Source: Sediminibacterium sp. (GTDB taxonomy: Bacteria > Bacteroidota > Bacteroidia > B-17B0 > Aurantibacillaceae). Taken from it: a DNA stretch of 64,000 nt. The position numbers and the translations under genes were made by a program. The stretch is from the NCBI GenBank assembly GCA_030054095.1, contig JASGCO010000001.1:22731-86730 (forward strand), in the 5' to 3' direction. Positions 57,121-64,000 of the stretch are shown piece by piece (the first letter of the stretch is position 1; each line of letters starts with the position of its first letter). Below the pieces are notes generated by a model. It did not search any database. It saw only the letters and a program-made list of their open reading frames with translations, and had not been told where the DNA came from.

Positions 57121-57181
57121 GGAAATTACGACGATTGTGTTTTAGTACTCAGGAATCAAAAAACATTAGTTTTAGAAACGT

Positions 57182-57213
57182 AAAAACCTCCGGAAGGTAG
57201 GATTTTCCGGAGG
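57182..57213 (-). terminator. Rho-independent terminator of the 548-aa envelope gene (minus strand)
   Basis: A 9-bp perfect stem CCTCCGGAA/TTCCGGAGG (57187-57195 and 57205-57213) with a 9-nt loop. On the minus strand it is followed by a T-run, so it ends the leftward transcript that finishes at 57255. Confidence 0.85.
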
Positions 57214-57254
57214 CGAGGTAAGAATAATGCATGTGGAAATTTTACATGTGCATG

Positions 57255-58901
57255 TTACTGATTTTGTGGCTTAAGTACTTTAGGTTTGGTAAGATTATAT
57301 GTAATACCAAACGACCATCCCATTTTATATACATCAATTACTGGAATTTCATCTTTTCCAGTATACTCACTACCCATTTGATACGGTTGCGATAAGCGCT
57401 TAACTTTGCCAAACGCTATTCCACCATTGAGACAAACTCTATCTTTACGCCCAAACATCAAAGATACACCCGTCATCAAATTAGCCCGTTGGTCGTCCGT
57501 TACTCCTACTCCTAAATATAAACTACTATTAAAATGGCTGGTTGTTCTGAAATAAACATGCATTAACGAAGCCAGTGAATAACTCACCTCATCATCCCTT
57601 TGACGCATAATATACTTATCATTTAACTTATACTTATGATCGGTTAACGTACTTACAAAAGGACCAGCGGTAAAATCGATTTTTATACCACCACTTATGT
57701 AAAACGCGTATTTATAAGTATCCGTCCTTCCTGTTAATTTATCTTCCTGCTGCACCTCTAATTCAATCGCATCCACATTATCATCACTAACCTGAATCGG
57801 CAGCAATTCATAATTATATGTACCTTTTATCAACTGTCCTAATCCCTTTTCTATATCCTTAAATGTGTACTTCTGAAGCTGGTTAATAGCATTCAGAATC
57901 AAAACAGAGTCCACTTTATTGTCTCCTGTTGCTGGCCGATCAAGATCCTTTAGTTTTTTAACTAACTCTTCTATTTTATTTTGAAACGTAGAGGATCCGG
58001 TAATTTTTATGTGTCGGCTTGTAAACTCATGTAATTTACCTTCAACCTCTGTTTTACTTAAACACTGCTGCATGGCTATTGTAGTTGAATACACTTTTAA
58101 ATCTTCCAGTAATTTCTCAGATTCCTTTAAAATAGTTTCAACTTCCGTTCTAACATCCTTAACTGTATTTACCTTCTGCTTATCGTCCGCCACTAAACTC
58201 GAAGTGCCAGAAGGAACGAGGCTCGCAGTAGACTTGGCTTCATCCATCATCTTTCCTATCCCTTCTAAAAACTGACTACCATCCGTATTAAATGACAACC
58301 TGTTTTGATTAATACTATATGAATACCGAAATGGATTATTATTAATGATACCAAAAGAAAGCATTGATCGGTGTGGTAATTTCAGTTTACGGTTAAAAAC
58401 AGTTCTATCATTACAAATAAGAGCCGGTAATCTTACCCCTGAACAAACATCTTTCTGACATAAATCCAGTATGTATTTTATGTTGTTAATCTGATTGTCG
58501 CAGCCATCATTTTCCATATCTCCCTTACATCCCCTAAAAACAACTTCATTCAATGCTATGGAACTCTTTTTTACCCCGGAGAAAACACCCCCTTTTTTTT
58601 TATAGGTAAAGTAAATGCTATCCATGTCTTTACTCTTCTTTATAATTTCGCTAACATCAACGGAATTAGATCTCTTTTTCCTGCTAATCTCGCTTAACCC
58701 CTCTTGCACTAAGCCAACACTGCGAATTTCGTAATTTTCACTTACTACTAAATAAGCGCGTTGATCTCCGTCTCTAACATTCTTAATATCTTCCGATATT
58801 TCCTGTTTCTTGCTTTCAGAAAAACAAATCTTTGCTTTACTATTTTGTGCCCGGTAGTACAAACTCAAACACATTAAGATAAAAATGTAATTTTTTTTCA
58901 T
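57255..58901 (-). CDS. Unknown exported protein with beta-barrel-like C-terminus
   Basis: 548 aa with a signal peptide (MKKNYIFILMCLSLYYRAQ). Residues about 20-230 are polar with cysteine pairs (CKGDMENDGC, LCQKDVC). About 235-345 is a charged coiled-coil-like stretch. The last 180 residues (YAFYISGGIKIDFTAGPFVS, LYLGVGVTDDQRANLMTGVSLMFG, CLNGGIAFGKV, GWSFGITYNLT) are alternating strands ending as in outer-membrane barrels. No family recognised. Followed leftward by its own terminator; upstream neighbour at 59608 reads the same way. It could be a surface or secretion-related component. Confidence 0.7.
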   Translation of the reverse strand: MKKNYIFILMCLSLYYRAQNSKAKICFSESKKQEISEDIKNVRDGDQRAYLVVSENYEIRSVGLVQEGLSEISRKKRSNSVDVSEIIKKSKDMDSIYFTYKKKGGVFSGVKKSSIALNEVVFRGCKGDMENDGCDNQINNIKYILDLCQKDVCSGVRLPALICNDRTVFNRKLKLPHRSMLSFGIINNNPFRYSYSINQNRLSFNTDGSQFLEGIGKMMDEAKSTASLVPSGTSSLVADDKQKVNTVKDVRTEVETILKESEKLLEDLKVYSTTIAMQQCLSKTEVEGKLHEFTSRHIKITGSSTFQNKIEELVKKLKDLDRPATGDNKVDSVLILNAINQLQKYTFKDIEKGLGQLIKGTYNYELLPIQVSDDNVDAIELEVQQEDKLTGRTDTYKYAFYISGGIKIDFTAGPFVSTLTDHKYKLNDKYIMRQRDDEVSYSLASLMHVYFRTTSHFNSSLYLGVGVTDDQRANLMTGVSLMFGRKDRVCLNGGIAFGKVKRLSQPYQMGSEYTGKDEIPVIDVYKMGWSFGITYNLTKPKVLKPQNQ

Positions 58902-58963
58902 TATCGTCGTTTTAAATTTATCTGCCTACTCTTCAAAGGATTTTCGGCATACTCCTTATTGTA

Positions 58964-59608
58964 TTATGTATTGGTTGGTTTTTCTTTTATCACTTTAGCG
59001 GCATAAGGCACTACGCCTATTCCCAATCCGGCAATCACTTTCCAGAGTTCATCCAACTTAAAGGTGTTTTCAGAACGACCCGTAATGTAGCCATACGCGT
59101 AAAGACTCACTACCGTTAAGGCGATCACAATAGCTGCCAAACCGGTAATAAAGGCAATAACGCGGCTCGAACTCCGGGGGTAAACCGGTTCTTCTGTTTC
59201 CTGTGTACGCGTTTGTGAGGGATTAGCCGCATCCTGCGTTGTAACACGGGTAAGGGCTTTATCCACCGGCTGATCGCCCGACAAAGCGTCCCCCAATTTG
59301 AACTTTTCCCGTTTTAACCAGCGCAAAAAGTAAAACAGTAAAATAAGAAAGATGGCTACCGGCATGGCTATCAATCCGTAATCGAACCAGGAAAGCACAC
59401 AGGTGTCGCAGGATACCGGGGAATGGAGGTAAGGCTTTAGTAAACGGATACTGTCGCGGGCAGCAACAAGTGTACGCTTTACGGAATCCACTTTTTGGTT
59501 TACTGCATTTACATTCCGGTTCATCACGTTTAACAGCGAATCGGGATTGGCGTTAGCTTTTGTAACTACAAAAACGATCAGCCAAAAACAAAACAAGGGT
59601 ATTTTCAT
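58964..59608 (-). CDS. Unknown membrane protein with periplasmic N-terminus
   Basis: 214 aa with a signal peptide (ending KANA). Residues about 22-70 are a short coiled-coil-like region ending in the pair CDTC. Helix 1 lies at about 76-95 (GLIAMPVAIFLILLFYFL), a cytoplasmic loop with basic and polar residues (about 96-150), helix 2 at about 152-175, and a C-terminal part with a third hydrophobic stretch GLGIGVVPYAAKV. No family recognised. Transcribed leftward, 62 nt before the 548-aa gene, divergent from the right-hand operon. Confidence 0.65.
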   Translation of the reverse strand: MKIPLFCFWLIVFVVTKANANPDSLLNVMNRNVNAVNQKVDSVKRTLVAARDSIRLLKPYLHSPVSCDTCVLSWFDYGLIAMPVAIFLILLFYFLRWLKREKFKLGDALSGDQPVDKALTRVTTQDAANPSQTRTQETEEPVYPRSSSRVIAFITGLAAIVIALTVVSLYAYGYITGRSENTFKLDELWKVIAGLGIGVVPYAAKVIKEKPTNT

Positions 59609-59817
59609 GGTTTTTTATTTATGTATTTACTGTGTAGAAAAGAGTTATGCGTTCACTACAAAGTTGCAGTCAAACAAAAGCGAAAACAACGGGAGTTTAC
59701 ACGTTTACAAGGAGGGGATTAATCCCGGTACCCCAACGGGAATAGTACACACCAGATTATTTGGAAAAGGGGAAGCGGCGGATAGATATTTGTGGAAACC
59801 TTTAAAAAATAAAAATT

Positions 59818-60714
59818 ATGGAAATTCTAGAAGAAAAACTGCAAGAAATCAAAAAATTTATAGGCGATTTTATTAAAGAATCACGCAAACTTTATGATGT
59901 GAAGTTAGAATCGGGTGAAATTGGGATTGCGATTGAAAAAACAGAAATTGAAGAAATAGATGCTGAAAAAGTAATCCTTTCGTCTAAAACTTACTTTAGC
60001 ATTAAGAACGCAATAGATTTAAACCCTCAAGTCATTACAATTAAATCTAGTCACATAGATACTCTGAGAAAAAATGCAGATAGCAAACCATCTCAAAACT
60101 TGGCAGGATGGGTTGGTGGTATGCGATGTATTTATGCAATCGATACTAACAACGAGTTCAAACTATATTTTAGACCCCTTTACTTCAAACTGATAGAGAA
60201 CATCTACTCTCAAGGTAATGAACTACATGGTATATTTGAAACAATAGAAAAAAAAGACATACTTTGGCGCTATGACTACAATAGTCAGATTGGTTTTATT
60301 CCGATCCATTCAGGAGACCCAGATTATTCAAAAATCTCTGCCGATATAGATAAATACAAACATCAACAAGATGGGATTTTTATTAAACGAACAGAGGGTA
60401 ATCTCCCCAAAGAACCTTATGCACAAAACGATGTTACCTCAATTCTCTACACATTTCAAGAGTTCATTGCTTTAACAGACGAAAATCCCAAATCTGATGA
60501 AGTTAAAATATGGAATTATGTAAAAAAAGTGAAAATGAATGATCAAATTTTAGTCCAACACGACCTAATGCTATCTACGGAAGATATCAGTCTTGTCGAT
60601 AATGGTCTTAGTATGGGTGGAAAAAATACTCGGTTCTTCGACCTATCACACTTATGCCCTCCACATTGTCCAGATATTAATGGCAATAAATTACTATTTA
60701 GACTAAATTCATAA
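59818..60714 (+). CDS. Soluble protein with the LSHLCPPHC domain (new)
   Basis: 298 aa, no signal peptide or membrane helix, so cytosolic. The N-terminal 45 residues are helical and charged. The rest shares an unnamed domain with the membrane protein encoded next: matching stretches around GGMRCIYAIDTNNEFKLYF / HGIRFLFGLTNRSDSIILI, RPLYFKLIE / QPVCLKLLK, TFQEFIALTDEN / SLHEIGALLNDN, VKIWNYVKK / FAVWNAAIH, and the ending LSHLCPPHC (276-284). The first gene of an operon with a 7-TM protein, a kinase and a regulator. Function unknown; could bind the same ligand or compete for the sensor (inference). Confidence 0.7.
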   Translation: MEILEEKLQEIKKFIGDFIKESRKLYDVKLESGEIGIAIEKTEIEEIDAEKVILSSKTYFSIKNAIDLNPQVITIKSSHIDTLRKNADSKPSQNLAGWVGGMRCIYAIDTNNEFKLYFRPLYFKLIENIYSQGNELHGIFETIEKKDILWRYDYNSQIGFIPIHSGDPDYSKISADIDKYKHQQDGIFIKRTEGNLPKEPYAQNDVTSILYTFQEFIALTDENPKSDEVKIWNYVKKVKMNDQILVQHDLMLSTEDISLVDNGLSMGGKNTRFFDLSHLCPPHCPDINGNKLLFRLNS

Positions 60715-60733
60715 TTTTAATACCTTAGTATTA

Positions 60734-62284
60734 ATGATATTAGTAAAACAATGCAGATACCAAACCCTAATAATTTTCCTTTTAGGGTTTACTTCTCTTA
60801 AGTTAGCATCACAGGAATTTACCCAAATTTCAAAAAAACAAAGTACTCTTGAAATAGATACTGGGATTGCCACCTTAATAAACTTAAAACCTCACGTTTT
60901 AGACCGGGCTACAGCCCAAAAAGAACAAAAACGATTTGTTGATAATTTTTGTGCGTGGGATAGTGCCTCCAATACCTACAAATATTTCAATGATATTAGC
61001 GTTACAGAAATCACAGAAAATGCCATCATTAAAGCAAAATTCGATAAAGTCTGTAACTCCTGTCGTTCTTGTCCTACAGCAATCCACGGCATTCGATTTT
61101 TATTTGGTTTAACTAACAGATCAGATTCTATCATCCTTATTTGTCAGCCCGTCTGCCTTAAATTACTTAAAGAAAATAAAGACAGCATACAATTCGAAAC
61201 TATTAAGATCAGCAATACTTATTTCGAATACAATTCTGATAATGACACCTTCATTGAAAGTAATAATGCTGAAAGGTTGATTTACAACTACAAAAAAAAC
61301 ATCCGTATCTGCAAAAAGATAAATTGTGCACCCTATAACTGTATCGCTAAAGATTCCTTTAACATCAAAAAAGATGTGAATTCACTTATCTTTAGCTTAC
61401 ATGAAATAGGGGCGCTTTTAAACGACAACAAAATAACAGGTTTTGCAGTTTGGAACGCTGCAATACATAGTAAAAAAGCAGATTTAAGTCCCATCTTACA
61501 CACTTTAATATTATCTCCCAGCGAACATGATTTTAATAAAACGAATATCTTTAAAGGTAAATACGCAAATTTATCCCATCTATGCCCTCCTCATTGTGAA
61601 AAATTAAATTTCCTTCGAAAACGTAATTTTAATTGGCCTCAACTATTAATAGAAGTATTACCTCTTCTTATCGCTCTATTTGCTGGTTTCCGATATTCAG
61701 TATACAAATATAGGACTACACGACTATTCTTTATTCAACTAATAGTTTGGATCATATTTTTCATAATAGCTTACATAGTTCCCTATTGTCAAAAACAGTT
61801 GAACATACCCCAGAACAATGTAATCGTACATAACATTAGCATTTTCATTGAAATGCTAATACTATTGCTTGCTTTAAAGCCCATTAGTTCCACTGCTTTT
61901 AATGTTATCATATCTATAATCACTAGCGTTACGTTATTCGAATTCTTTTCACTGTCGCAAGAATCGCTTCATAAATACAGCTATACAATTGGAGGTATTT
62001 TAATATCTTTCTTGTGCATATATCAACTATTTCAGTATGTCTCGAATAAACAACTCGGATTTTTCAGAAGTGGTCAAACCTGGATTCTAATTGGTTTAAT
62101 TTTATATTTTTCATCAATGATTCCTTATGTTACTATCTATCAGTATTTAACCAACATTAGTTTGAATAAGAGTAGTTTACTTTATACATTAACAGTAGAT
62201 ATGCTTGCCGCTCTCAGATATATTCTTCTTTCGGTTGGATTCTGGATAACTCATAAACATCAATCCCAAATCACCAATGGATAA
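60734..62284 (+). CDS. 7-TM sensor-like protein with extracytoplasmic LSHLCPPHC domain (new)
   Basis: 516 aa with a signal peptide (about 1-26). Residues about 27-295 form an outside domain that is cysteine-rich (CNSCRSC, ICQPVC, CKKINCAPYNC) and ends LSHLCPPHC at 280-288, as in the soluble protein before it. Then follow seven hydrophobic helices (about 300-510), starting WPQLLIEVLPLLIALFAGF and ending LRYILLSVGFWIT. This resembles the 7TMR-DISM plan, with the kinase as a separate gene that starts 8 nt before its stop. Likely the sensor half of a two-piece receptor. Ligand unknown. Confidence 0.75.
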   Translation: MILVKQCRYQTLIIFLLGFTSLKLASQEFTQISKKQSTLEIDTGIATLINLKPHVLDRATAQKEQKRFVDNFCAWDSASNTYKYFNDISVTEITENAIIKAKFDKVCNSCRSCPTAIHGIRFLFGLTNRSDSIILICQPVCLKLLKENKDSIQFETIKISNTYFEYNSDNDTFIESNNAERLIYNYKKNIRICKKINCAPYNCIAKDSFNIKKDVNSLIFSLHEIGALLNDNKITGFAVWNAAIHSKKADLSPILHTLILSPSEHDFNKTNIFKGKYANLSHLCPPHCEKLNFLRKRNFNWPQLLIEVLPLLIALFAGFRYSVYKYRTTRLFFIQLIVWIIFFIIAYIVPYCQKQLNIPQNNVIVHNISIFIEMLILLLALKPISSTAFNVIISIITSVTLFEFFSLSQESLHKYSYTIGGILISFLCIYQLFQYVSNKQLGFFRSGQTWILIGLILYFSSMIPYVTIYQYLTNISLNKSSLLYTLTVDMLAALRYILLSVGFWITHKHQSQITNG

Positions 62285-63056
62285 TTATTCAGATCAAATA
62301 TTTTTTACCATTTTTACCACTACTTTAATTATCCTATTATTAGTTGCCGCCATCATCATCACCCTTTTCCTCTCCGCCCGCAAACAAGCCAAACAGGAAA
62401 TGCAGTTGGCGCAAGCCAAACTCGAGTTTGAAAAAGAACTGCGGCAGGTAGAAAACGAAGTAAGTGAACACATTCTGGGACAAATGGCTCAGGAGTTACA
62501 CGACAACATAGGACAGGAACTTACCGCGCTACACTTAACGGTGCAAAATCAAAAAATGGATCACCCGCAACAAAGCGACAGTTTTAAAACCCTCGAAGTC
62601 CACATCACGCATATTGACAAACAGCTCCGCCTGTTAAGCCGTACCCTGAACTACGATTACTTAGGCCACATTGGCCTGTTTGCCGCTATTCAAACACAAG
62701 TAGAACGGGTACAGAGCTTAAACCGTTTTCACGTTATCTGTCACTTACCCAATGGGCCCAGCAACCTGTCCAAAAATCAGGAACTGATGATCTTTCGCAT
62801 TCTTCAGGAAATCATTCAAAACGCCCTGAGGCATTCCGGCGCTACCGAATTTAGCATACAGGTTCAAAACGCTGGCCAACAGTTCAGTTTAACCACTCAG
62901 GATAATGGCAAGGGCTTTGATCCCGATCAGGTAAAAAAAGGGGCGGGACTGGCCCATATTGAAAAGCGCGCTAACCTGGCAGGGCTTACTTTTGCGTTCA
63001 GCAGCGCCCCCGGAAAAGGGTGCCGGTACCATTTTTCTAAAATTGAACCAATTTAA
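62277..63056 (+). CDS. NarX-type histidine kinase with minimal N-terminus
   Basis: 259 aa. One membrane helix (about 8-33), a coiled coil (about 35-65), then HisKA_3 with phosphorylated H75 in QELHDNIGQELTAL, and HATPase_c with N-box EIIQNALRHSG, DNGKGFD and GAGLAHIEKRANL. No sensor domain at all: only a few residues lie outside the membrane. Start overlaps the stop of the 7-TM gene, so the two are coupled, and the signal should come from that protein (inference). Partner regulator is 61 nt downstream. Confidence 0.92.
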   Translation: MDNYSDQIFFTIFTTTLIILLLVAAIIITLFLSARKQAKQEMQLAQAKLEFEKELRQVENEVSEHILGQMAQELHDNIGQELTALHLTVQNQKMDHPQQSDSFKTLEVHITHIDKQLRLLSRTLNYDYLGHIGLFAAIQTQVERVQSLNRFHVICHLPNGPSNLSKNQELMIFRILQEIIQNALRHSGATEFSIQVQNAGQQFSLTTQDNGKGFDPDQVKKGAGLAHIEKRANLAGLTFAFSSAPGKGCRYHFSKIEPI

Positions 63057-63117
63057 TTTAGCTTTCCGCACACACTAGTACAAACCGTTTTTTTGCTATT
63101 TTAGTAAAAACACTCGT

Positions 63118-63786
63118 ATGGCCGAATCCAAAAAAAACATTGTTCTGGTTGATGACCACATCATTGTGCGTTCCGGTTTAAAAGAACTCATTTCGAAATT
63201 GGGGCCTTACCACATTTCACATCAGTTTGATTCGGGCAATGATGTATTAAACGCTTTACCCTTGTCCCCCACTCCCGATCTTATTGTTCTGGATTACAGT
63301 ATGCCCGGTTTAAGCGGACAGGAAACACTTCAGAAATTACTTGAGCGAAATCCGGACACACCGGTGCTTTTTTTAACCCTTAACGACGATGAAAACACCA
63401 TTATCCAACTTTTTCGTTTGGGTGCCAGAGGATATCTGAAAAAAAATTGTTCCAGCGATAGTTTAAATGAAGCATTGAGCAGCATTTTCAGTAATGGTTA
63501 TTATCATAACGAATTTCTTACCCTTTCTATCCGCCATAACGAACGTCCTTCTAAAAAAACCGAACAGGAAAAACTACTCGAACAGATTACAGAGCGTGAA
63601 CGTGAATTTTTGAAACTGGTGTGCCACGAAAAGGAATACACCTACGATCAGATTGCCGATCAAATGAAGGTACAATCGCGTACCGTGGATGGGTACCGCG
63701 AAAATCTGTTTGACAAGTTTGGTATTAAATCGAAAACAGGTTTGGTATTGTTTGTTTTAAAATACAAACTGTTTGATTTGTTGTAA
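63118..63786 (+). CDS. NarL/FixJ-type response regulator
   Basis: 222 aa. Receiver (about 1-125) with LVDDH near the start, phosphoacceptor D59 (VLDYSMPGLSG) and a conserved T/K pair later. LuxR-type HTH (about 150-215): ITEREREFLKLV, YDQIADQMKVQSRTVDGYRENLFDKFGIKSKTGLV (recognition helix SRTVDGYR). Should be phosphorylated by the kinase at 62277 and act as an activator on its own operon or envelope genes. Last gene of the operon. Confidence 0.95.
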   Translation: MAESKKNIVLVDDHIIVRSGLKELISKLGPYHISHQFDSGNDVLNALPLSPTPDLIVLDYSMPGLSGQETLQKLLERNPDTPVLFLTLNDDENTIIQLFRLGARGYLKKNCSSDSLNEALSSIFSNGYYHNEFLTLSIRHNERPSKKTEQEKLLEQITEREREFLKLVCHEKEYTYDQIADQMKVQSRTVDGYRENLFDKFGIKSKTGLVLFVLKYKLFDLL

Positions 63787-63792
63787 CTTTTG

Positions 63793-64000
63793 AACCATAT
63801 AATACGTAAGGGCATTTAAGAAATCTTATATGAACCTTATATGCCTTACATGGTTCCTTCTTTACGAAACCACTTTTATTATTTAAACCATATAAGGAAT
63901 ATAAGGACATTTAAGAAAATCTTATATGAACCTTATATGCCTTATATGGTTCCTTCTTTACGAAACCACTTTTATTATTTAAACCATATAAGGAATATAA
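63793..64000. repeat. Tandem 93/96-bp repeats with an internal inverted repeat
   Basis: Unit 1 is 63793-63885 (93 bp), unit 2 is 63886-63981 (96 bp), and a third starts at 63982 and runs off the end. Units differ by a few substitutions and a 3-bp indel. Each contains AACCATATAAGG at one end and CCTTATATGGTT near the middle: in unit 2, arms of about 23 nt pair at 21 positions. Directly after the regulator gene, so it could act as a transcript end, but may also be a mobile or recombination repeat. Not a CRISPR: units are far longer than CRISPR repeats and have no unique spacers. Confidence 0.8.

Noticed and set aside
56701..57200. Short frames in the GC-rich element (about 64-69 codons)
   Set aside because: They arise from high GC content; Cys/Arg/Ala-rich translations and no match to any family.
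63793..64000. CRISPR array at the right end
   Set aside because: Repeat units are 93-96 bp and abut each other without unique spacers; no cas gene is near.

Overview
The window comes from a member of the Bacteroidota (lineage below phylum not resolved). The signs are type IX secretion (T9SS) sorting domains (CDS at 32583 and 38097), a gliding-type SprB-repeat adhesin, Bacteroidota-only families (DUF5723-OmpA, DUF4080 radical SAM), TAnnTTTG -7 promoter boxes almost touching start codons, the near absence of Shine-Dalgarno sequences, and AT-rich DNA. No rRNA, tRNA, CRISPR array or intact insertion sequence was recognised.

Layout. (1) 90-5319: a three-gene nitric-oxide sensing module: sigma-54 response regulator, H-NOX haem protein, and a 1108-aa hybrid kinase whose N-terminus is the H-NOX-associated domain. 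(2) 5842-20909: an exopolysaccharide cluster on the same strand, led by a stand-alone receiver protein, with Wza-like export lipoprotein, Wzc-like copolymerase with a decayed kinase domain, flippase, Wzy/ligase, four GT4 glycosyltransferases, an acetyltransferase, a three-domain phosphotransferase/nucleotidyltransferase/thymidylate-kinase-like fusion, and the WecA-type initiating transferase last. The three places where transcription of this cluster could start each carry the same 15-bp dyad, TTCCA-N6-GGAA, 55-75 bp before a sigma-54-like -24/-12 box. That suggests one regulon run by the regulator at 90. (3) 20926-37912: mostly housekeeping and envelope genes (DMT and MarC membrane proteins, AddB-like nuclease, DUF429, radical SAM, RecG, T9SS cargo, EamA exporter, YiiX-like hydrolase, superoxide dismutase). 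(4) 38097-46076: a 2659-aa T9SS-exported adhesin with about 21 SprB repeats. (5) 46510-56457: TonB, VanX-like lipoprotein, YajQ, heptose-kinase-like GHMP enzyme, PurC, membrane protein, M28 peptidase and a DUF5723/TSP3/OmpA protein. (6) 56458-57254: gene-free, unusually GC-rich, dense in inverted repeats, probably a repeat element. (7) 57255-63786: accessory-looking genes. Two unknown envelope proteins point left. Pointing right is an operon of a soluble protein, a 7-TM sensor carrying the same new domain outside the membrane, a NarX-type kinase without its own sensor domain, and a NarL-type regulator. (8) 63793-64000: tandem 93/96-bp repeats running off the window.

How the genes work together (inference): NO bound by the H-NOX would modulate the hybrid kinase; phosphate would pass through its receiver and HPt domain to the sigma-54 activator and perhaps to the lone receiver at 5842, setting exopolysaccharide synthesis and so biofilm or surface behaviour. 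The right-hand operon looks like a second, uncharacterised envelope-sensing pathway in which the 7-TM protein supplies the input that the short kinase lacks.
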